From Marinobacter sp. BGYM27 (lineage in GTDB: Bacteria; Pseudomonadota; Gammaproteobacteria; Pseudomonadales; Oleiphilaceae): a DNA stretch of 64,000 nt. Position 1 is the stretch's first letter. Each line of letters opens with the position of its first letter. The notes under the pieces are model-generated. The model was not told where the DNA came from and did not search any database. It saw only the letters and a program-made list of their open reading frames with translations. Positions 1 through 10,405 of this stretch are shown here, one piece after another. The stretch is from contig JANZNS010000006.1 in NCBI GenBank assembly GCA_025153445.1, positions 1 through 64,000 of the forward strand. Reading direction: 5' to 3'. Made by a program: the position numbers and the translations under genes.

Positions 1-60
1 TGCCGAAATATCCCAGTCAGCGCCCACACAAATTACTTGGTCAACTTTTTAAAGAGCGGG
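1..60 (-). promoter_or_regulatory. rRNA operon leader with boxA antiterminator
   Basis: Read on the minus strand, positions 57 to 46 give GCTCTTTAAAAA, close to the gammaproteobacterial rrn boxA. It is followed by the usual leader context (AAGTTGACC, then TGTGTGGGCGC). BoxA binds NusB/NusE and protects rRNA transcription from Rho. The 16S gene itself should begin beyond position 1, outside the window. The match to known rrn leaders is strong although no mature rRNA is visible. Confidence 0.85.
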
Positions 61-85
61 GCGTGTAGCCCTGTTGAGAGCGCGT

Positions 86-113
86 ATTCTACAGCGATCC
101 TCAACCTTGTCAA
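86..113 (-). promoter_or_regulatory. rrn promoter, proximal
   Basis: On the minus strand, a consensus -35 TTGACA (113-108) is followed after 16 bases by -10 TAGAAT (91-86). It lies about 30 bases upstream of the boxA leader and points the same way, so it is very likely an rRNA operon promoter. Confidence 0.8.
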
Positions 114-208
114 CCACTAATTTAGAACTTTTAAATCTCTCTAAACCTTGTGGTTGCGCACTCTTGAGCGATGCTGCGTTTCCGCTTTATCCCTCAGAAG
201 TGGGGCGC

Positions 209-236
209 ATTTTACAGCCCACGCTGGCGCTGTAAA
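209..236 (-). promoter_or_regulatory. rrn promoter, distal, with stringent-type discriminator
   Basis: On the minus strand, -35 TTTACA (236-231), a 16-base spacer and -10 TAAAAT (214-209) are followed by a GC-rich GCGCCCC discriminator typical of ppGpp-controlled stable RNA promoters. An A-rich stretch just upstream could act as an UP element. Together with the promoter at 86-113 this makes the tandem pair usual for rrn operons. Confidence 0.75.
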
Positions 237-250
237 GCCTTTTTTTGCAA

Positions 251-270
251 TGTTTCGGTTTTCCGAAACA
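251..270. repeat. Perfect inverted repeat upstream of rrn promoters
   Basis: An 8-base perfect inverted repeat, TGTTTCGG and CCGAAACA, is separated by TTTT. It lies just upstream of the distal rrn promoter, in an otherwise gene-free stretch between the pssA terminator and that promoter. It could be an operator or a cruciform; no regulator is identified. Confidence 0.5.
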
Positions 271-425
271 ACTTGCTCACTAAGCAAACAGTCACCTGAT
301 AAACGGCGCCAGTTTTGCTCACATTTCATTCAAATCCACGACTGGTAGCGAATTAAAAACTGCACGTTCAACGAATCAACTTGCTACCGAACCCGTCACC
401 CAGCCAACTATATAAAGTCGATATA

Positions 426-459
426 CAAAAAAGGGCGGCGCCGCAGCACCACCCTTTTC
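426..459 (-). terminator. Rho-independent terminator of pssA
   Basis: Read on the minus strand, a stem AAGGGTGGTGC pairs with GCGCCGCCCTT (two G-U pairs) and is followed by a run of T. It lies 25-60 bases downstream of the pssA stop codon and separates that transcript from the rrn promoters. Confidence 0.8.
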
Positions 460-484
460 GAAAATCAGGACAAACAGCCTGAAC

Positions 485-1312
485 TTACGCTTTCTCCGCC
501 TCCTTTGGCGCCCTCATTTTTCTGAACAAGGCACGCAGCGGACCAGACGTGGCGTAGGCAAGGAAACCAGCAAAGAGCACCGTCCCCGGATCGAGCGCGA
601 TTACAACAAAGACCAGAACCACAACAAGAATCGCCGCAAACGGCACTTTGCCACGGAGATCGAGATCCTTAAAGCTTCTATATAGAACGTTGCTCACCAT
701 CAAAACGCCAGTGCCAGCCACAACCAACACCGTCATCAGGGTAAGCCAACCCTCCCGTTCGAAGCCACTGAAGCACCACACCAATCCTGCCACAACAGCT
801 GCCGCTGCCGGGCTCGGAAGGCCGACGAAGTACTTTTTATCTACAGAACCTATTTGGGTATTGAATCGGGCAAGCCTGAGCGCCGCGCCCGCAAGATAGA
901 TGAACGTGATAGCCCAGCCGAATTTCCCAAGCCCGTTAAGCGACCAGAAAAAAGCAACCAGCCCCGGCGCAACGCCGAACGCTACCATATCAGCAAGACT
1001 GTCATACTCCTCACCGAACTTGCTCTGGGTATTTGTCATCCGTGCAACGCGACCATCCAGACCATCGAGGATCATCGAGACGAAAATTGCGATAGCCGCT
1101 TTCTCGAACATACCGTTGGCAGCCGAAACCATCGCAAAGAAACCCGAAAACAATGATGCGGTTGTCAGCAAGTTCGGTAGAAGATAGATTCCCTTGCGGC
1201 GCACGCGAGCACCTTCAACAACCTCTTCTTCTACTACCTCGCCTTTTGCGAGCTCTTCCTCGTGCGACAATTGCGACTCGTCAGCATCTTTGTTTGAACT
1301 ATTAGAAGTCAT
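485..1312 (-). CDS. pssA: CDP-diacylglycerol--serine O-phosphatidyltransferase
   Basis: This integral membrane enzyme joins CDP-diacylglycerol and L-serine to make phosphatidylserine, the precursor of phosphatidylethanolamine. The 275-residue protein starts with a charged, acidic cytoplasmic tail of about 40 residues, then several hydrophobic segments. The CDP-alcohol phosphotransferase signature is complete: D86-G87, A90-R91, G100, D104 and D108. This is the type II (Pseudomonas/Bacillus-like) enzyme, not the unrelated soluble E. coli form. It lies downstream of ilvC in the same direction, separated by 143 bases containing a hairpin, so it may have partly separate transcription. Confidence 0.93.
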   Translation of the reverse strand: MTSNSSNKDADESQLSHEEELAKGEVVEEEVVEGARVRRKGIYLLPNLLTTASLFSGFFAMVSAANGMFEKAAIAIFVSMILDGLDGRVARMTNTQSKFGEEYDSLADMVAFGVAPGLVAFFWSLNGLGKFGWAITFIYLAGAALRLARFNTQIGSVDKKYFVGLPSPAAAAVVAGLVWCFSGFEREGWLTLMTVLVVAGTGVLMVSNVLYRSFKDLDLRGKVPFAAILVVVLVFVVIALDPGTVLFAGFLAYATSGPLRALFRKMRAPKEAEKA

Positions 1313-1408
1313 TCCATCCGTACCTCAGAAACATGCATTTGGCAGTATAGCCGATAATCCACCCCGCCCGAGAATTCGGCGGGTTGCACATTTTTCATTT
1401 TCCAAACG

Positions 1409-1438
1409 CAAAGCGCGGCCCCTGGAGGCCGCGCTTTG
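1409..1438. terminator. GC-rich hairpin between ilvC and pssA
   Basis: An 11-base stem (AAAGCGCGGCC / GGCCGCGCTTT) with a 6-base loop sits just past the ilvC stop. No long T run follows on either strand, so it could be a weak terminator or a 3'-end stabilising hairpin for the ilv transcript. Confidence 0.5.
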
Positions 1439-1455
1439 GCTAAACTAACTTAATA

Positions 1456-3022
<1,567 letters not shown>

Positions 3023-3027
3023 GATGA

Positions 3028-4746
3028 TCAAACCCTCTCCGTCTTGCTCAACCACATATCCTTCATTGAGCCACGCGCTACCTGCATCGGGTAAACGTGC
3101 TCGGAAGGGTCGACATAAATATCCAGGAAAACCAACTTGTCCTTCATGGCAAAAGCTTCTTTCAGCTTCGGCTCAAGGTCTTCCTTCTTATCTATGCGGA
3201 TACCCACGTGCCCATAGGCTTCTGCCAGCTTAATAAAATCAGGCAGGGATCCCATATAGGACTGAGAGTGGCGGGATTCGTAGTTCATATCCTGCCATTG
3301 CTTGACCATACCCAGCGCCTGATTATTCAGATTAACGATCTTGACCGGCAAGTCGTACTGCTTGCAGGTAGACAATTCCTGAATATTCATCTGGATACTG
3401 CCTTCCCCGGTGACGCAAACAACATCGCTATCCGGATAGTTGAGCTTGACCCCCATGGCAGCCGGCAGACCAAACCCCATCGTGCCGAGGCCACCGGAGT
3501 TGATCCAGCGGTTTGGCTTGTCGAACTTGTAATACTGCGCTGCAAACATCTGGTGCTGGCCGACGTCCGAAGTCACATAGGCATCGCCCTTGGTGATACG
3601 CCAGATGGCCTCGATCACTTCCTGCGGCTTGATGTAGGTATCACTGGTTTCATAACGCATGCCATGAAACGCGCGCCATTCATCCAGCTGCTTCCACCAG
3701 GCTTTTAGCGCCTCGGGATCCGGCTTTTCCTTGCTCTCTTTGACCAGAGAAATCATTTCCTTCAGCACCGCATCGACAGGACCGACGATCGGCACGTCTG
3801 CTTCAATAGTCTTCGAAATAGAGGCCGGGTCGATATCAATGTGAACGATACGCGCGCCGGGACAGAACTTCTCGGTCGCGTTGGTCACACGGTCATCAAA
3901 GCGGGCGCCGACGGCAAGCACCAGATCCGAATGGTGCATGGCCATGTTCGACTCATAGGTGCCGTGCATACCCAGCCAACCCAGTGACTGCTTATCGGAT
4001 GCAGGAAAGCCCCCAATACCCATCAGCGTGTTGGTGACCGGATAACCGAGCATATGCGCCAACTCAGTCAGCTGCTTTGACGCCTTGCCGAGCACCACAC
4101 CGCCACCGGCGTAGATGATCGGCCGCTTGGCAGCCATCAGCATCTCGACCGATTTACGGATTTGACCAGCGTGCCCCCTGATAGCCGGGTTGTAGGAACG
4201 CAGCTTCACTTTTTTCGGGAAGGCGTACTCGTAACGCTCGTTCGGCGTTGTCATATCTTTGGGAATATCCACCACAACCGGCCCGGGACGCCCGGTGGCT
4301 GCGATGTAATACGCCTTGCGAATGACTTCCGGTATTTCCGAGGGGTGACGCACGGACATGTTGTGCTTCACCACGGGGCGGGAAACACCAATCATATCCG
4401 TTTCCTGGAATGCATCTTCACCAATCAGTGTTGATGCAACCTGGCCGCACAGGATGACCATTGGAATGGAATCCATGAAAGCCGTCGCAATACCGGTGAT
4501 GGTATTGGTTGCACCCGGGCCGGAAGTGACCAGCACGGTGCCCGGTATCCCGGAGGCACGCGCGTAGCCATCCGCCATGTGAACGGCGGCCTGCTCGTGA
4601 CGCACGAGAATATGCTTTACCTTGTCCTGCCTGAACAGGGCATCATAAATATGCAGTGCTGCGCCACCTGGATAACCATAGATGTACTCGACTCCTTCAT
4701 CTTGCAAGGAACGAATCAGCATGTCTGCGCCAGACAATAACTCCAC
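3028..4746 (-). CDS. ilvB: Acetolactate synthase large (catalytic) subunit
   Basis: This thiamine diphosphate and FAD dependent enzyme condenses pyruvate with pyruvate or 2-oxobutyrate, the first common step of branched-chain amino acid synthesis. The catalytic glutamate lies in [15 protein letters not shown] and the ThDP/Mg motif begins GEGSIQMN in the C-terminal third. I chose the GTG at 4746 (572 residues, starting [10 protein letters not shown]) because it has GAGG 8 bases upstream and matches the family length of about 574. The frame stays open another 76 codons upstream to 4974, but that part resembles no AHAS N-terminus. Its operon partners are ilvN and ilvC. Confidence 0.93.
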   Translation of the reverse strand: MELLSGADMLIRSLQDEGVEYIYGYPGGAALHIYDALFRQDKVKHILVRHEQAAVHMADGYARASGIPGTVLVTSGPGATNTITGIATAFMDSIPMVILCGQVASTLIGEDAFQETDMIGVSRPVVKHNMSVRHPSEIPEVIRKAYYIAATGRPGPVVVDIPKDMTTPNERYEYAFPKKVKLRSYNPAIRGHAGQIRKSVEMLMAAKRPIIYAGGGVVLGKASKQLTELAHMLGYPVTNTLMGIGGFPASDKQSLGWLGMHGTYESNMAMHHSDLVLAVGARFDDRVTNATEKFCPGARIVHIDIDPASISKTIEADVPIVGPVDAVLKEMISLVKESKEKPDPEALKAWWKQLDEWRAFHGMRYETSDTYIKPQEVIEAIWRITKGDAYVTSDVGQHQMFAAQYYKFDKPNRWINSGGLGTMGFGLPAAMGVKLNYPDSDVVCVTGEGSIQMNIQELSTCKQYDLPVKIVNLNNQALGMVKQWQDMNYESRHSQSYMGSLPDFIKLAEAYGHVGIRIDKKEDLEPKLKEAFAMKDKLVFLDIYVDPSEHVYPMQVARGSMKDMWLSKTERV

Positions 4747-5031
4747 TATCTCTACCCTCTTTATAGAGTGAATGTGCCGGACATAAGCCGGTTGCCTGGG
4801 GATCCGGTACAGCGCTTCTTTTGGAAGTCGGACCGGATAATCCGCCACACTTGATGACGCAGAGGTTGTCTCTTGGCCAACCGAACCTCCTGAGGGTGCC
4901 GGAGGACGGCCAATCAACGGGCTCAAAGAGCCCATGTCGCGCGGAATGCGCGAAACGTTCAGTGTGGTATTCAACGGGGATACTGCACGGGATTGCCTGC
5001 CGTATTAACCCCTGTGTTCAGGCAATCGCCA
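4747..5031 (-). promoter_or_regulatory. Long structured leader of the ilvBNC operon
   Basis: About 280 bases lie between the predicted transcription start (near 5025) and the ilvB GTG. A 9-base stem, GATTGCCTG (4991-4999) with CAGGCAATC (5019-5027), forms at the very 5' end. A second small hairpin, GGGCTC-AAA-GAGCCC, lies at 4918-4932. No leader peptide rich in Val, Leu or Ile codons is visible, so classical attenuation is not supported. The rest has no other recognisable gene. Confidence 0.45.
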
Positions 5032-5059
5032 ATTGTGACAGCGGGAACCGCGCTGTCAA
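5032..5059 (-). promoter_or_regulatory. ilvB promoter with embedded palindrome
   Basis: On the minus strand, consensus -35 TTGACA (5059-5054), a 16-base spacer and -10 CACAAT (5037-5032) precede the ilvB leader. A perfect inverted repeat, TGACAGCG and CGCTGTCA with a 7-base centre (5036-5058), spans the -35, spacer and edge of the -10, the expected position for a repressor operator. Confidence 0.6.
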
Positions 5060-5290
5060 TAGGTGCTGGCGTGTCCTGAGGCATGTCTGGCAACACGCCG
5101 GATGCACAATAAAACAAAACAGGCGTTAGCCACCGCACATTTTTCCACTAACATTGAGCATGTTGCGCTTGTACATGGCAAAATCAGATCTTTGGAAAGC
5201 GCCTGTTTATAAACTGTAAAATCAAAGGCCAGCAGAATAATAACCTGATAACCCGCTCTGGCAGATCTTACTGACAAGAGTCGTTACGAT

Positions 5291-5767
5291 ATGAGCCGTA
5301 CTGATATGAAAGTTTTAGGATGGGTATTTGTCGCCTTGATGTCCGCCGCTACGCTGCAAGTGAACGCTGCGACTGTCTACAAGTGGACCGACGAGAAGGG
5401 GGTGATACATTTCGGTGACAAACAACCGGTAGGTCAGAAAAGCGAAAGCGTCGATGTTCGCTCGGGCACTTCCCGCAGCAATTCAAATGACGACCGCCCT
5501 TCTCCTCAGGAACAACTGAAAAACCTTGAAGCCAATCAGGAGAAGTCAGAGGAAGCAGCTGCTGTCACACGCAAAGAAGAAGCAGCGCAAAAACAACGCG
5601 CCAAAAACTGCGAGATCGCAAAAAAGAATCTTGAGACGATGACCAACAATGCCCGGATCAAGGTTGAGGAAAACGGCGAGCAGCGATACCTGACGCCCCA
5701 GGAAATTGAAGAGAAGCGCAACGAATTTAATGCGATAGTGGAGAAGGACTGCGCAGAGCAGAAGTAA
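5291..5767 (+). CDS. DUF4124 domain-containing periplasmic protein
   Basis: This is a 158-residue exported protein of unknown function. It has an N-terminal signal peptide (about residues 1-26, ending VNAA) directly followed by the DUF4124 signature TVYKWTDEKGVIHFGDKQP. After that comes a low-complexity, Glu/Lys/Gln-rich helical region that may form a coiled coil (about residues 75-120). Two cysteines, near residues 107 and 154, could form a disulfide. A second ATG 15 bases downstream is an alternative start. It stands alone between the divergent ilv operon and convergent clpB, and its role cannot be read from context. Confidence 0.8.
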   Translation: MSRTDMKVLGWVFVALMSAATLQVNAATVYKWTDEKGVIHFGDKQPVGQKSESVDVRSGTSRSNSNDDRPSPQEQLKNLEANQEKSEEAAAVTRKEEAAQKQRAKNCEIAKKNLETMTNNARIKVEENGEQRYLTPQEIEEKRNEFNAIVEKDCAEQK

Positions 5768-5801
5768 GCAGATCCCACCAGAACAACGTCGCCAGTTACG
5801 C

Positions 5802-5831
5802 AAAAGGGACCCGAACGGGTCCCTTTTTTAT
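5802..5831. terminator. Bidirectional Rho-independent terminator
   Basis: The stem GGGACCC-GAAC-GGGTCCC has A-rich and T-rich flanks on both sides. It lies between the convergent DUF4124 gene (plus) and clpB (minus) and can end transcription from both. Confidence 0.9.
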
Positions 5832-5861
5832 ATTACTTACCTTAATCGCACAGTGCGTCTT

Positions 5862-8438
5862 TTATCCCTTGGTGAACACAAGGGTACCGTCATCGACATC
5901 CCCCCTGATCCGGTCGCCTGATGCAAACTCACCCTGCAACAACTGCTGCGCCAGAGGGTTCTCGATCAGACGCTGGATAGCGCGTTTGAGCGGCCGGGCT
6001 CCATAGACCGGGTCGTAGCCCACTTCGCCTAGCAAGGCCATCGCCGCGTCGCTCAGTTCCAAGGCAATATCCTGCTCTTTCAAACGTTTGCCAAGAGAAC
6101 CGATCTGAACGCTGGCAATCCCCTGTATCTGATCTTTTGCCAAGGGGTGGAACACCACCACTTCATCGACACGGTTAATAAACTCCGGCCTGAAGTGAGT
6201 ACCCACTACCTCCATAACAGCTGTTTTCATGGCCTCATACTCATCCTTACCCGCCATGGTCTGGATGACATCGGAGCCAAGGTTGGATGTCATCACAATC
6301 ACGGTGTTGCGAAAATCGACCGTGCGCCCCTGACCATCAGTCAGTCGACCGTCATCCAACACCTGCAACAAAATATTGAAAACATCAGGGTGCGCTTTCT
6401 CTATTTCGTCCAGTAGCAGCACCGAGTAGGGGCGCCGACGAACGGCTTCTGTGAGATAACCGCCCTCCTCGTACCCCACGTAGCCCGGAGGCGCGCCAAT
6501 CAGACGGGCCACCGAATGCTTCTCCATAAATTCCGACATGTCGATGCGGACCATTGCCTCTTCGGTATCGAAAAGGAACGATGCCAACGCCTTACAGAGC
6601 TCAGTTTTACCTACGCCGGTCGGCCCAAGAAACAGAAACGACCCGTTTGGTCGGTTCGGATCGGCCAATCCGGCACGGGAACGGCGCACCGCATTGGCAA
6701 CCGCCTCGACCGCTTCATTCTGGCCGATGACACGCTGATGCAACGCATCTTCCATGCGCAACAACTTGTCTCGCTCACCCTCAAGCATTTTGGAAACCGG
6801 GATCCCTGTCCACTTCGATACTGTTTCCGCGATTTCCTCTTCGGTGACGCGATTGCGCAGCAGCGTCATCTCCATCATTTCGGCCTGGCTGGCCATATCC
6901 AACTGGCGCTCCAGCTCAGGAATGCGGCCGTACTGGAGTTCTGACATTTTGCCGAGATCACCTGAGCGACGTGCATTTTCCAGATCGATCCTGGCCTGCT
7001 CCAACTGACTCTTGATCTTCTGGGAGCCATGCAGCGCCGCTTTCTCGGTATTCCAGATTTCTTCCAGATCCGCAAACTCGCGCTCAACACCATTGATAAC
7101 CGTCTTGAGCTCATCCAGACGCTTGCGGGACGGTTCGTCAGTTTCCTTTTTCAGCGCCTCGCGTTCGATTTTCAGTTGAATCAGACGGCGCTCGAGGCGG
7201 TCCAGCGCTTCTGGCTTGGAATCCATCTCCATCCGGATCTGACTGGCCGCTTCATCGATCAGATCGATAGCCTTGTCGGGGAGTTGCCGGTCGGCGATAT
7301 AGCGATGTGACAGTTTGGCCGCAGCAATAATGGCGCCGTCGGTCACCTCTACCCCGTGATGCACTTCATAACGCTCTTTCAGCCCTCGCAGAATCGCGAT
7401 GGTGTCTTCTTCACCCGGCTCGGTCACCAGCACCTTCTGAAAACGGCGTTCCAGGGCAGCATCTTTCTCGATATAGGTCCGGTATTCGTCAAGCGTGGTG
7501 GCACCTACGCAATGCAACTCCCCCCGCGCCAACGCAGGTTTGAGCATGTTGCCAGCATCCATTGAGCCTTCGGCCTTGCCCGCTCCAACCATGGTGTGCA
7601 ATTCGTCGATAAACAGAATGATCTGCCCTTCCTGCTTGGAAAGCTCATTGAGCACCGCCTTGAGCCTCTCTTCAAACTCACCACGGAATTTTGCGCCTGC
7701 AATCAGTGAGCCCATATCCAGCGACAGCACCTTTTTGCTTTTCAGCCCATCAGGCACTTCACCATCAACGATACGTTGCGCCAGCCCCTCAACAATGGCG
7801 GTTTTACCCACACCAGGCTCACCAATCAGTACCGGGTTGTTCTTGCGACGGCGCTGCAAAACCTGAATAGTCCTGCGTATCTCGTCATCCCTGCCGATTA
7901 CAGGATCGAGTTTGCCTGCCTCTGCCCGCTCAGTCAGATCGATCGTGTATTTCGACAGCGCCTGACGGTTTTCTTCGGCCGAGGGGTCGTTCACACTTTC
8001 CCCACCTCTTGCATCATCAATGGCCTTTTCCAGCGCTTTTCGATCAAGGTTATGCTCTCGCAAAACCCGTCCCAACGTTCCCCGATCCTCCAGAGCCGCC
8101 AGCAGCACCAGCTCACTGGAAATAAACTGATCTTTGCGCTGCTGCGCCAGCTTGTCTGCGATATTGAAGAGGCGACCAAGATCATTGGACATCGCCACAT
8201 CACCTGCAGAGCCCTGCACTTCTGGCAGGTTTTCAATTTCACGACTAATGGCCTGCCTGATTCGGGCTGGATCGGCGCCGGCCTGCTTCAGCAGCGGGAC
8301 CAATGCACCGCCCTGCTGATCGAGCATGGCCTGCATCAGGTGCACAGGTTCTATAAAATTGCTGTCCTTGCCGACCGCGATTGATTGGGCATCAGACAGA
8401 GCCGTCTGCAAGCGGCTGGTTAACTTGTCAATTCGCAT
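5862..8438 (-). CDS. clpB: ATP-dependent disaggregase ClpB (Hsp100)
   Basis: ClpB is a hexameric chaperone that works with DnaK to pull proteins out of aggregates after heat stress. The 858-residue protein is full length (E. coli 857). In order it has the Clp N-domain (about 1-145), a first AAA+ module with Walker A GEPGVGKT and Walker B FIDELH, a long coiled-coil middle domain (about 410-530), and a second AAA+ module with Walker A GPTGVGKT and Walker [10 protein letters not shown]. The start [11 protein letters not shown] matches the family. A heat-shock-type promoter lies about 85 bases upstream. Confidence 0.97.
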   Translation of the reverse strand: MRIDKLTSRLQTALSDAQSIAVGKDSNFIEPVHLMQAMLDQQGGALVPLLKQAGADPARIRQAISREIENLPEVQGSAGDVAMSNDLGRLFNIADKLAQQRKDQFISSELVLLAALEDRGTLGRVLREHNLDRKALEKAIDDARGGESVNDPSAEENRQALSKYTIDLTERAEAGKLDPVIGRDDEIRRTIQVLQRRRKNNPVLIGEPGVGKTAIVEGLAQRIVDGEVPDGLKSKKVLSLDMGSLIAGAKFRGEFEERLKAVLNELSKQEGQIILFIDELHTMVGAGKAEGSMDAGNMLKPALARGELHCVGATTLDEYRTYIEKDAALERRFQKVLVTEPGEEDTIAILRGLKERYEVHHGVEVTDGAIIAAAKLSHRYIADRQLPDKAIDLIDEAASQIRMEMDSKPEALDRLERRLIQLKIEREALKKETDEPSRKRLDELKTVINGVEREFADLEEIWNTEKAALHGSQKIKSQLEQARIDLENARRSGDLGKMSELQYGRIPELERQLDMASQAEMMEMTLLRNRVTEEEIAETVSKWTGIPVSKMLEGERDKLLRMEDALHQRVIGQNEAVEAVANAVRRSRAGLADPNRPNGSFLFLGPTGVGKTELCKALASFLFDTEEAMVRIDMSEFMEKHSVARLIGAPPGYVGYEEGGYLTEAVRRRPYSVLLLDEIEKAHPDVFNILLQVLDDGRLTDGQGRTVDFRNTVIVMTSNLGSDVIQTMAGKDEYEAMKTAVMEVVGTHFRPEFINRVDEVVVFHPLAKDQIQGIASVQIGSLGKRLKEQDIALELSDAAMALLGEVGYDPVYGARPLKRAIQRLIENPLAQQLLQGEFASGDRIRGDVDDGTLVFTKG

Positions 8439-8520
8439 ATTGAATCCTCGATTCCAGGTCTGCGCGCCGGAAAGGAACTACCCGATAACCCGGGAACATC
8501 GGCGCTTTGCTATGACAATA

Positions 8521-8549
8521 GATGTAGGGCCATGCAGACGGAGTTCAAG
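8521..8549 (-). promoter_or_regulatory. Candidate sigma-32 heat-shock promoter of clpB
   Basis: On the minus strand, CTTGAA (8549-8544), 14 bases and CCCTACATC (8529-8521) resemble the RpoH consensus CTTGAAA-N11-16-CCCCATNT. It lies about 83 bases upstream of the clpB ATG, as expected for a heat-shock gene. Confidence 0.6.
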
Positions 8550-8599
8550 CGCATCGCCGAAAATTTGATCAACAAAAGATGAAGGAGACTGGCCGGGAA

Positions 8600-9334
8600 T
8601 TACCCAAGCCAGATCAGGCTGGCCATGCGACCGGTCTGGCCGTCACGGCGGTAGGAATAGAATCGTTGTCTGTCCGAGTAGGTGCACTCGCCGCCGCCGT
8701 AGACTCCGGCGATACCCGCCGCGCTCAGCCGCATCCGGGCAAGCTGGTAAAGATCGGCAAAATAATGGTCGGGATTCAGGGAGGAGACCGCAAAAGCGGC
8801 ATCAAGCACGGGATCAATGTCAACAAACGCCTGCCGCACTTCCGGCCCCACCTCAAATGCAGCCGGGCCGATTGCAGGCCCCAACCAAGCGATGACGTCT
8901 TGTGCATTCGCGAACTGGGCGAGCGCCTGCTCCAGCACGCCACCAGCAAGCCCCCGCCAGCCCGCATGGGCTGCCGCGACCTGCTCGCCTGACAGGTCCG
9001 AGAACAGAACCGGCAGACAATCAGCAGTCAGAATACTGCATACGTTGCCTGCTTGCCGGGTAACACTGGCATCTGCCGTGATGCCCGATTGCCCGGGCAA
9101 CGACGCCACGTCACATCCATGAACCTGCGATACCCAGCCGAATGCACGTGCCGGCAACGCCAGGGCTTCAGCCAGCAAGGCGCGGTTGGCACTGACAGCC
9201 GAATCGGCATCACCGACATGATCACCCAGATTGAAACTGTCATAAGGTGCAACGCTGCTGCCACCTGATCGGGTGGTGATCGCCGTCCTGACCCGCGGGT
9301 GAGCGGGCCATTCAGCCTGCAGCAAAGGCAGCAT
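8600..9334 (-). CDS. pgeF: Purine nucleoside phosphorylase / polyphenol oxidase family protein
   Basis: This member of the YfiH/LACC1 family has 244 residues. Such proteins have multicopper-oxidase-like (laccase) and purine nucleoside phosphorylase activity; PgeF in E. coli is linked to removing wrongly built peptidoglycan precursors. The conserved metal-binding pattern is visible: QVHG, TADCLPVLF, AAHAGWRGL and GPAIGP, and the C-terminal YSYRRDG. I start it at 9334, where the ATG overlaps the rluD stop by one base (TGATG); a longer open frame to 9517 lies inside rluD. The order rluD-pgeF upstream of clpB matches Pseudomonas. Confidence 0.9.
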   Translation of the reverse strand: MLPLLQAEWPAHPRVRTAITTRSGGSSVAPYDSFNLGDHVGDADSAVSANRALLAEALALPARAFGWVSQVHGCDVASLPGQSGITADASVTRQAGNVCSILTADCLPVLFSDLSGEQVAAAHAGWRGLAGGVLEQALAQFANAQDVIAWLGPAIGPAAFEVGPEVRQAFVDIDPVLDAAFAVSSLNPDHYFADLYQLARMRLSAAGIAGVYGGGECTYSDRQRFYSYRRDGQTGRMASLIWLG

Positions 9335-10305
9335 CACTGTGCGTCCATTTCCTGTGCGTGGTGACGCAGTGCGAGAATCAGATGCTGAAGGTCTTCTGGC
9401 ATCGGGGCCTCCCAACTCATCTCTTCGCCGGTTGCCGGGTGCGTCAGCGTCAGACGTCGGGCGTGCAGAGCCTGACGATGGAACTGGCGCAACTCCTCCT
9501 TCAGTTCGGGTGTACAACCTGGCGGTAAACGCATACGACCACCATAAACCGGGTCGCCCACAAGTGCGTGACGGATATGCGTCATATGGACGCGAATCTG
9601 GTGAGTCCGTCCACTTTCAAGGGTGCACCGCACGTGCGTGTGGGCGGGGAAACGCTCGACCAGGCGATAGTGCGTAACAGCCGGCTTACCGTCGGATGTC
9701 ACTGCCATTTTCTTGCGCTGATTGGGGTGGCGACCGATTTTCTCATCGACTACTCCGCCGCCGGTGATCGTTCCCTGGATGACCGCGTCGTATTCCCGCC
9801 CCATCGTGCGGGTCTGAAGTTGATCTACGAGGGAGGTGTGGGCAATCAAACTGCGGGCGACGACCATCAAACCGGTCGTATCCTTATCCAACCGATGGAC
9901 AATCCCTCCGCGCGGCAGGTTCTCGACTTCAGGCGCGTGGTGCAGCATGGCGTTGACCAGTGTGCCCGCGGCATGGCCGGCTGCCGGGTGCACAACCAGT
10001 CCCGCCGGTTTATTGATCACCATGATGTGGTCATCTTCATAAACGATATCGAGTGAGATCGGCTCAGCCGTCCACTCGATCTGGACTTCAGGCTCGGCAT
10101 CGACGGCGATACGATCTCCCAGCATGACTTTGTCACGCGGCTTTCGCTGCTCACCGTTCACCGTCAGGTTGCCCTGCTTGATCCAGTTCTGGATGCGGGA
10201 GCGCGAATGCTCAGGCATGAGCTCGGCAGCAGCCTGGTCCAGACGCCGGTCGCTTAGCCCTGCGGGCACTTCAAATTCACCGTGAATACGGTCTTCCGCT
10301 GTCAT
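9334..10305 (-). CDS. rluD: 23S rRNA pseudouridine synthase RluD
   Basis: RluD converts uridines 1911, 1915 and 1917 (E. coli numbering) in helix 69 of 23S rRNA to pseudouridine, at the subunit interface of the ribosome. The 323-residue protein has an N-terminal S4 RNA-binding domain (about 18-75, around LMPEHSRSRIQNWI) and a RluA-type catalytic domain with the active-site aspartate in HRLDKDTTGL. A second conserved motif reads GRTHQIRVHM. It overlaps pgeF by one base and is divergent from bamD. Confidence 0.95.
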   Translation of the reverse strand: MTAEDRIHGEFEVPAGLSDRRLDQAAAELMPEHSRSRIQNWIKQGNLTVNGEQRKPRDKVMLGDRIAVDAEPEVQIEWTAEPISLDIVYEDDHIMVINKPAGLVVHPAAGHAAGTLVNAMLHHAPEVENLPRGGIVHRLDKDTTGLMVVARSLIAHTSLVDQLQTRTMGREYDAVIQGTITGGGVVDEKIGRHPNQRKKMAVTSDGKPAVTHYRLVERFPAHTHVRCTLESGRTHQIRVHMTHIRHALVGDPVYGGRMRLPPGCTPELKEELRQFHRQALHARRLTLTHPATGEEMSWEAPMPEDLQHLILALRHHAQEMDAQ

Positions 10306-10405
10306 TCGTTCCCCTGAATTTTACGTAATGCATGAATGAGACCTGCACAATACACGACTAGGTCGTTACAATGACCATCGCTCAGTCATTATACGGGATT
10401 CAGGC

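Noticed and set aside
4747..4974. N-terminal extension of IlvB to 4974
   Set aside because: The frame is open, but the extension is unlike AHAS proteins, while a GTG with a good ribosome-binding site gives the usual length; kept as a finding only.
4918..5027. Classical amino acid attenuator before ilvB
   Set aside because: Hairpins exist, but there is no leader peptide with clustered Leu, Val or Ile codons and no T run after the hairpins.
5056..5277. Small minus-strand frame in the ilvB/DUF4124 gap
   Set aside because: The 73-residue product has no convincing ribosome-binding site, overlaps the likely ilvB promoter and lacks known features.
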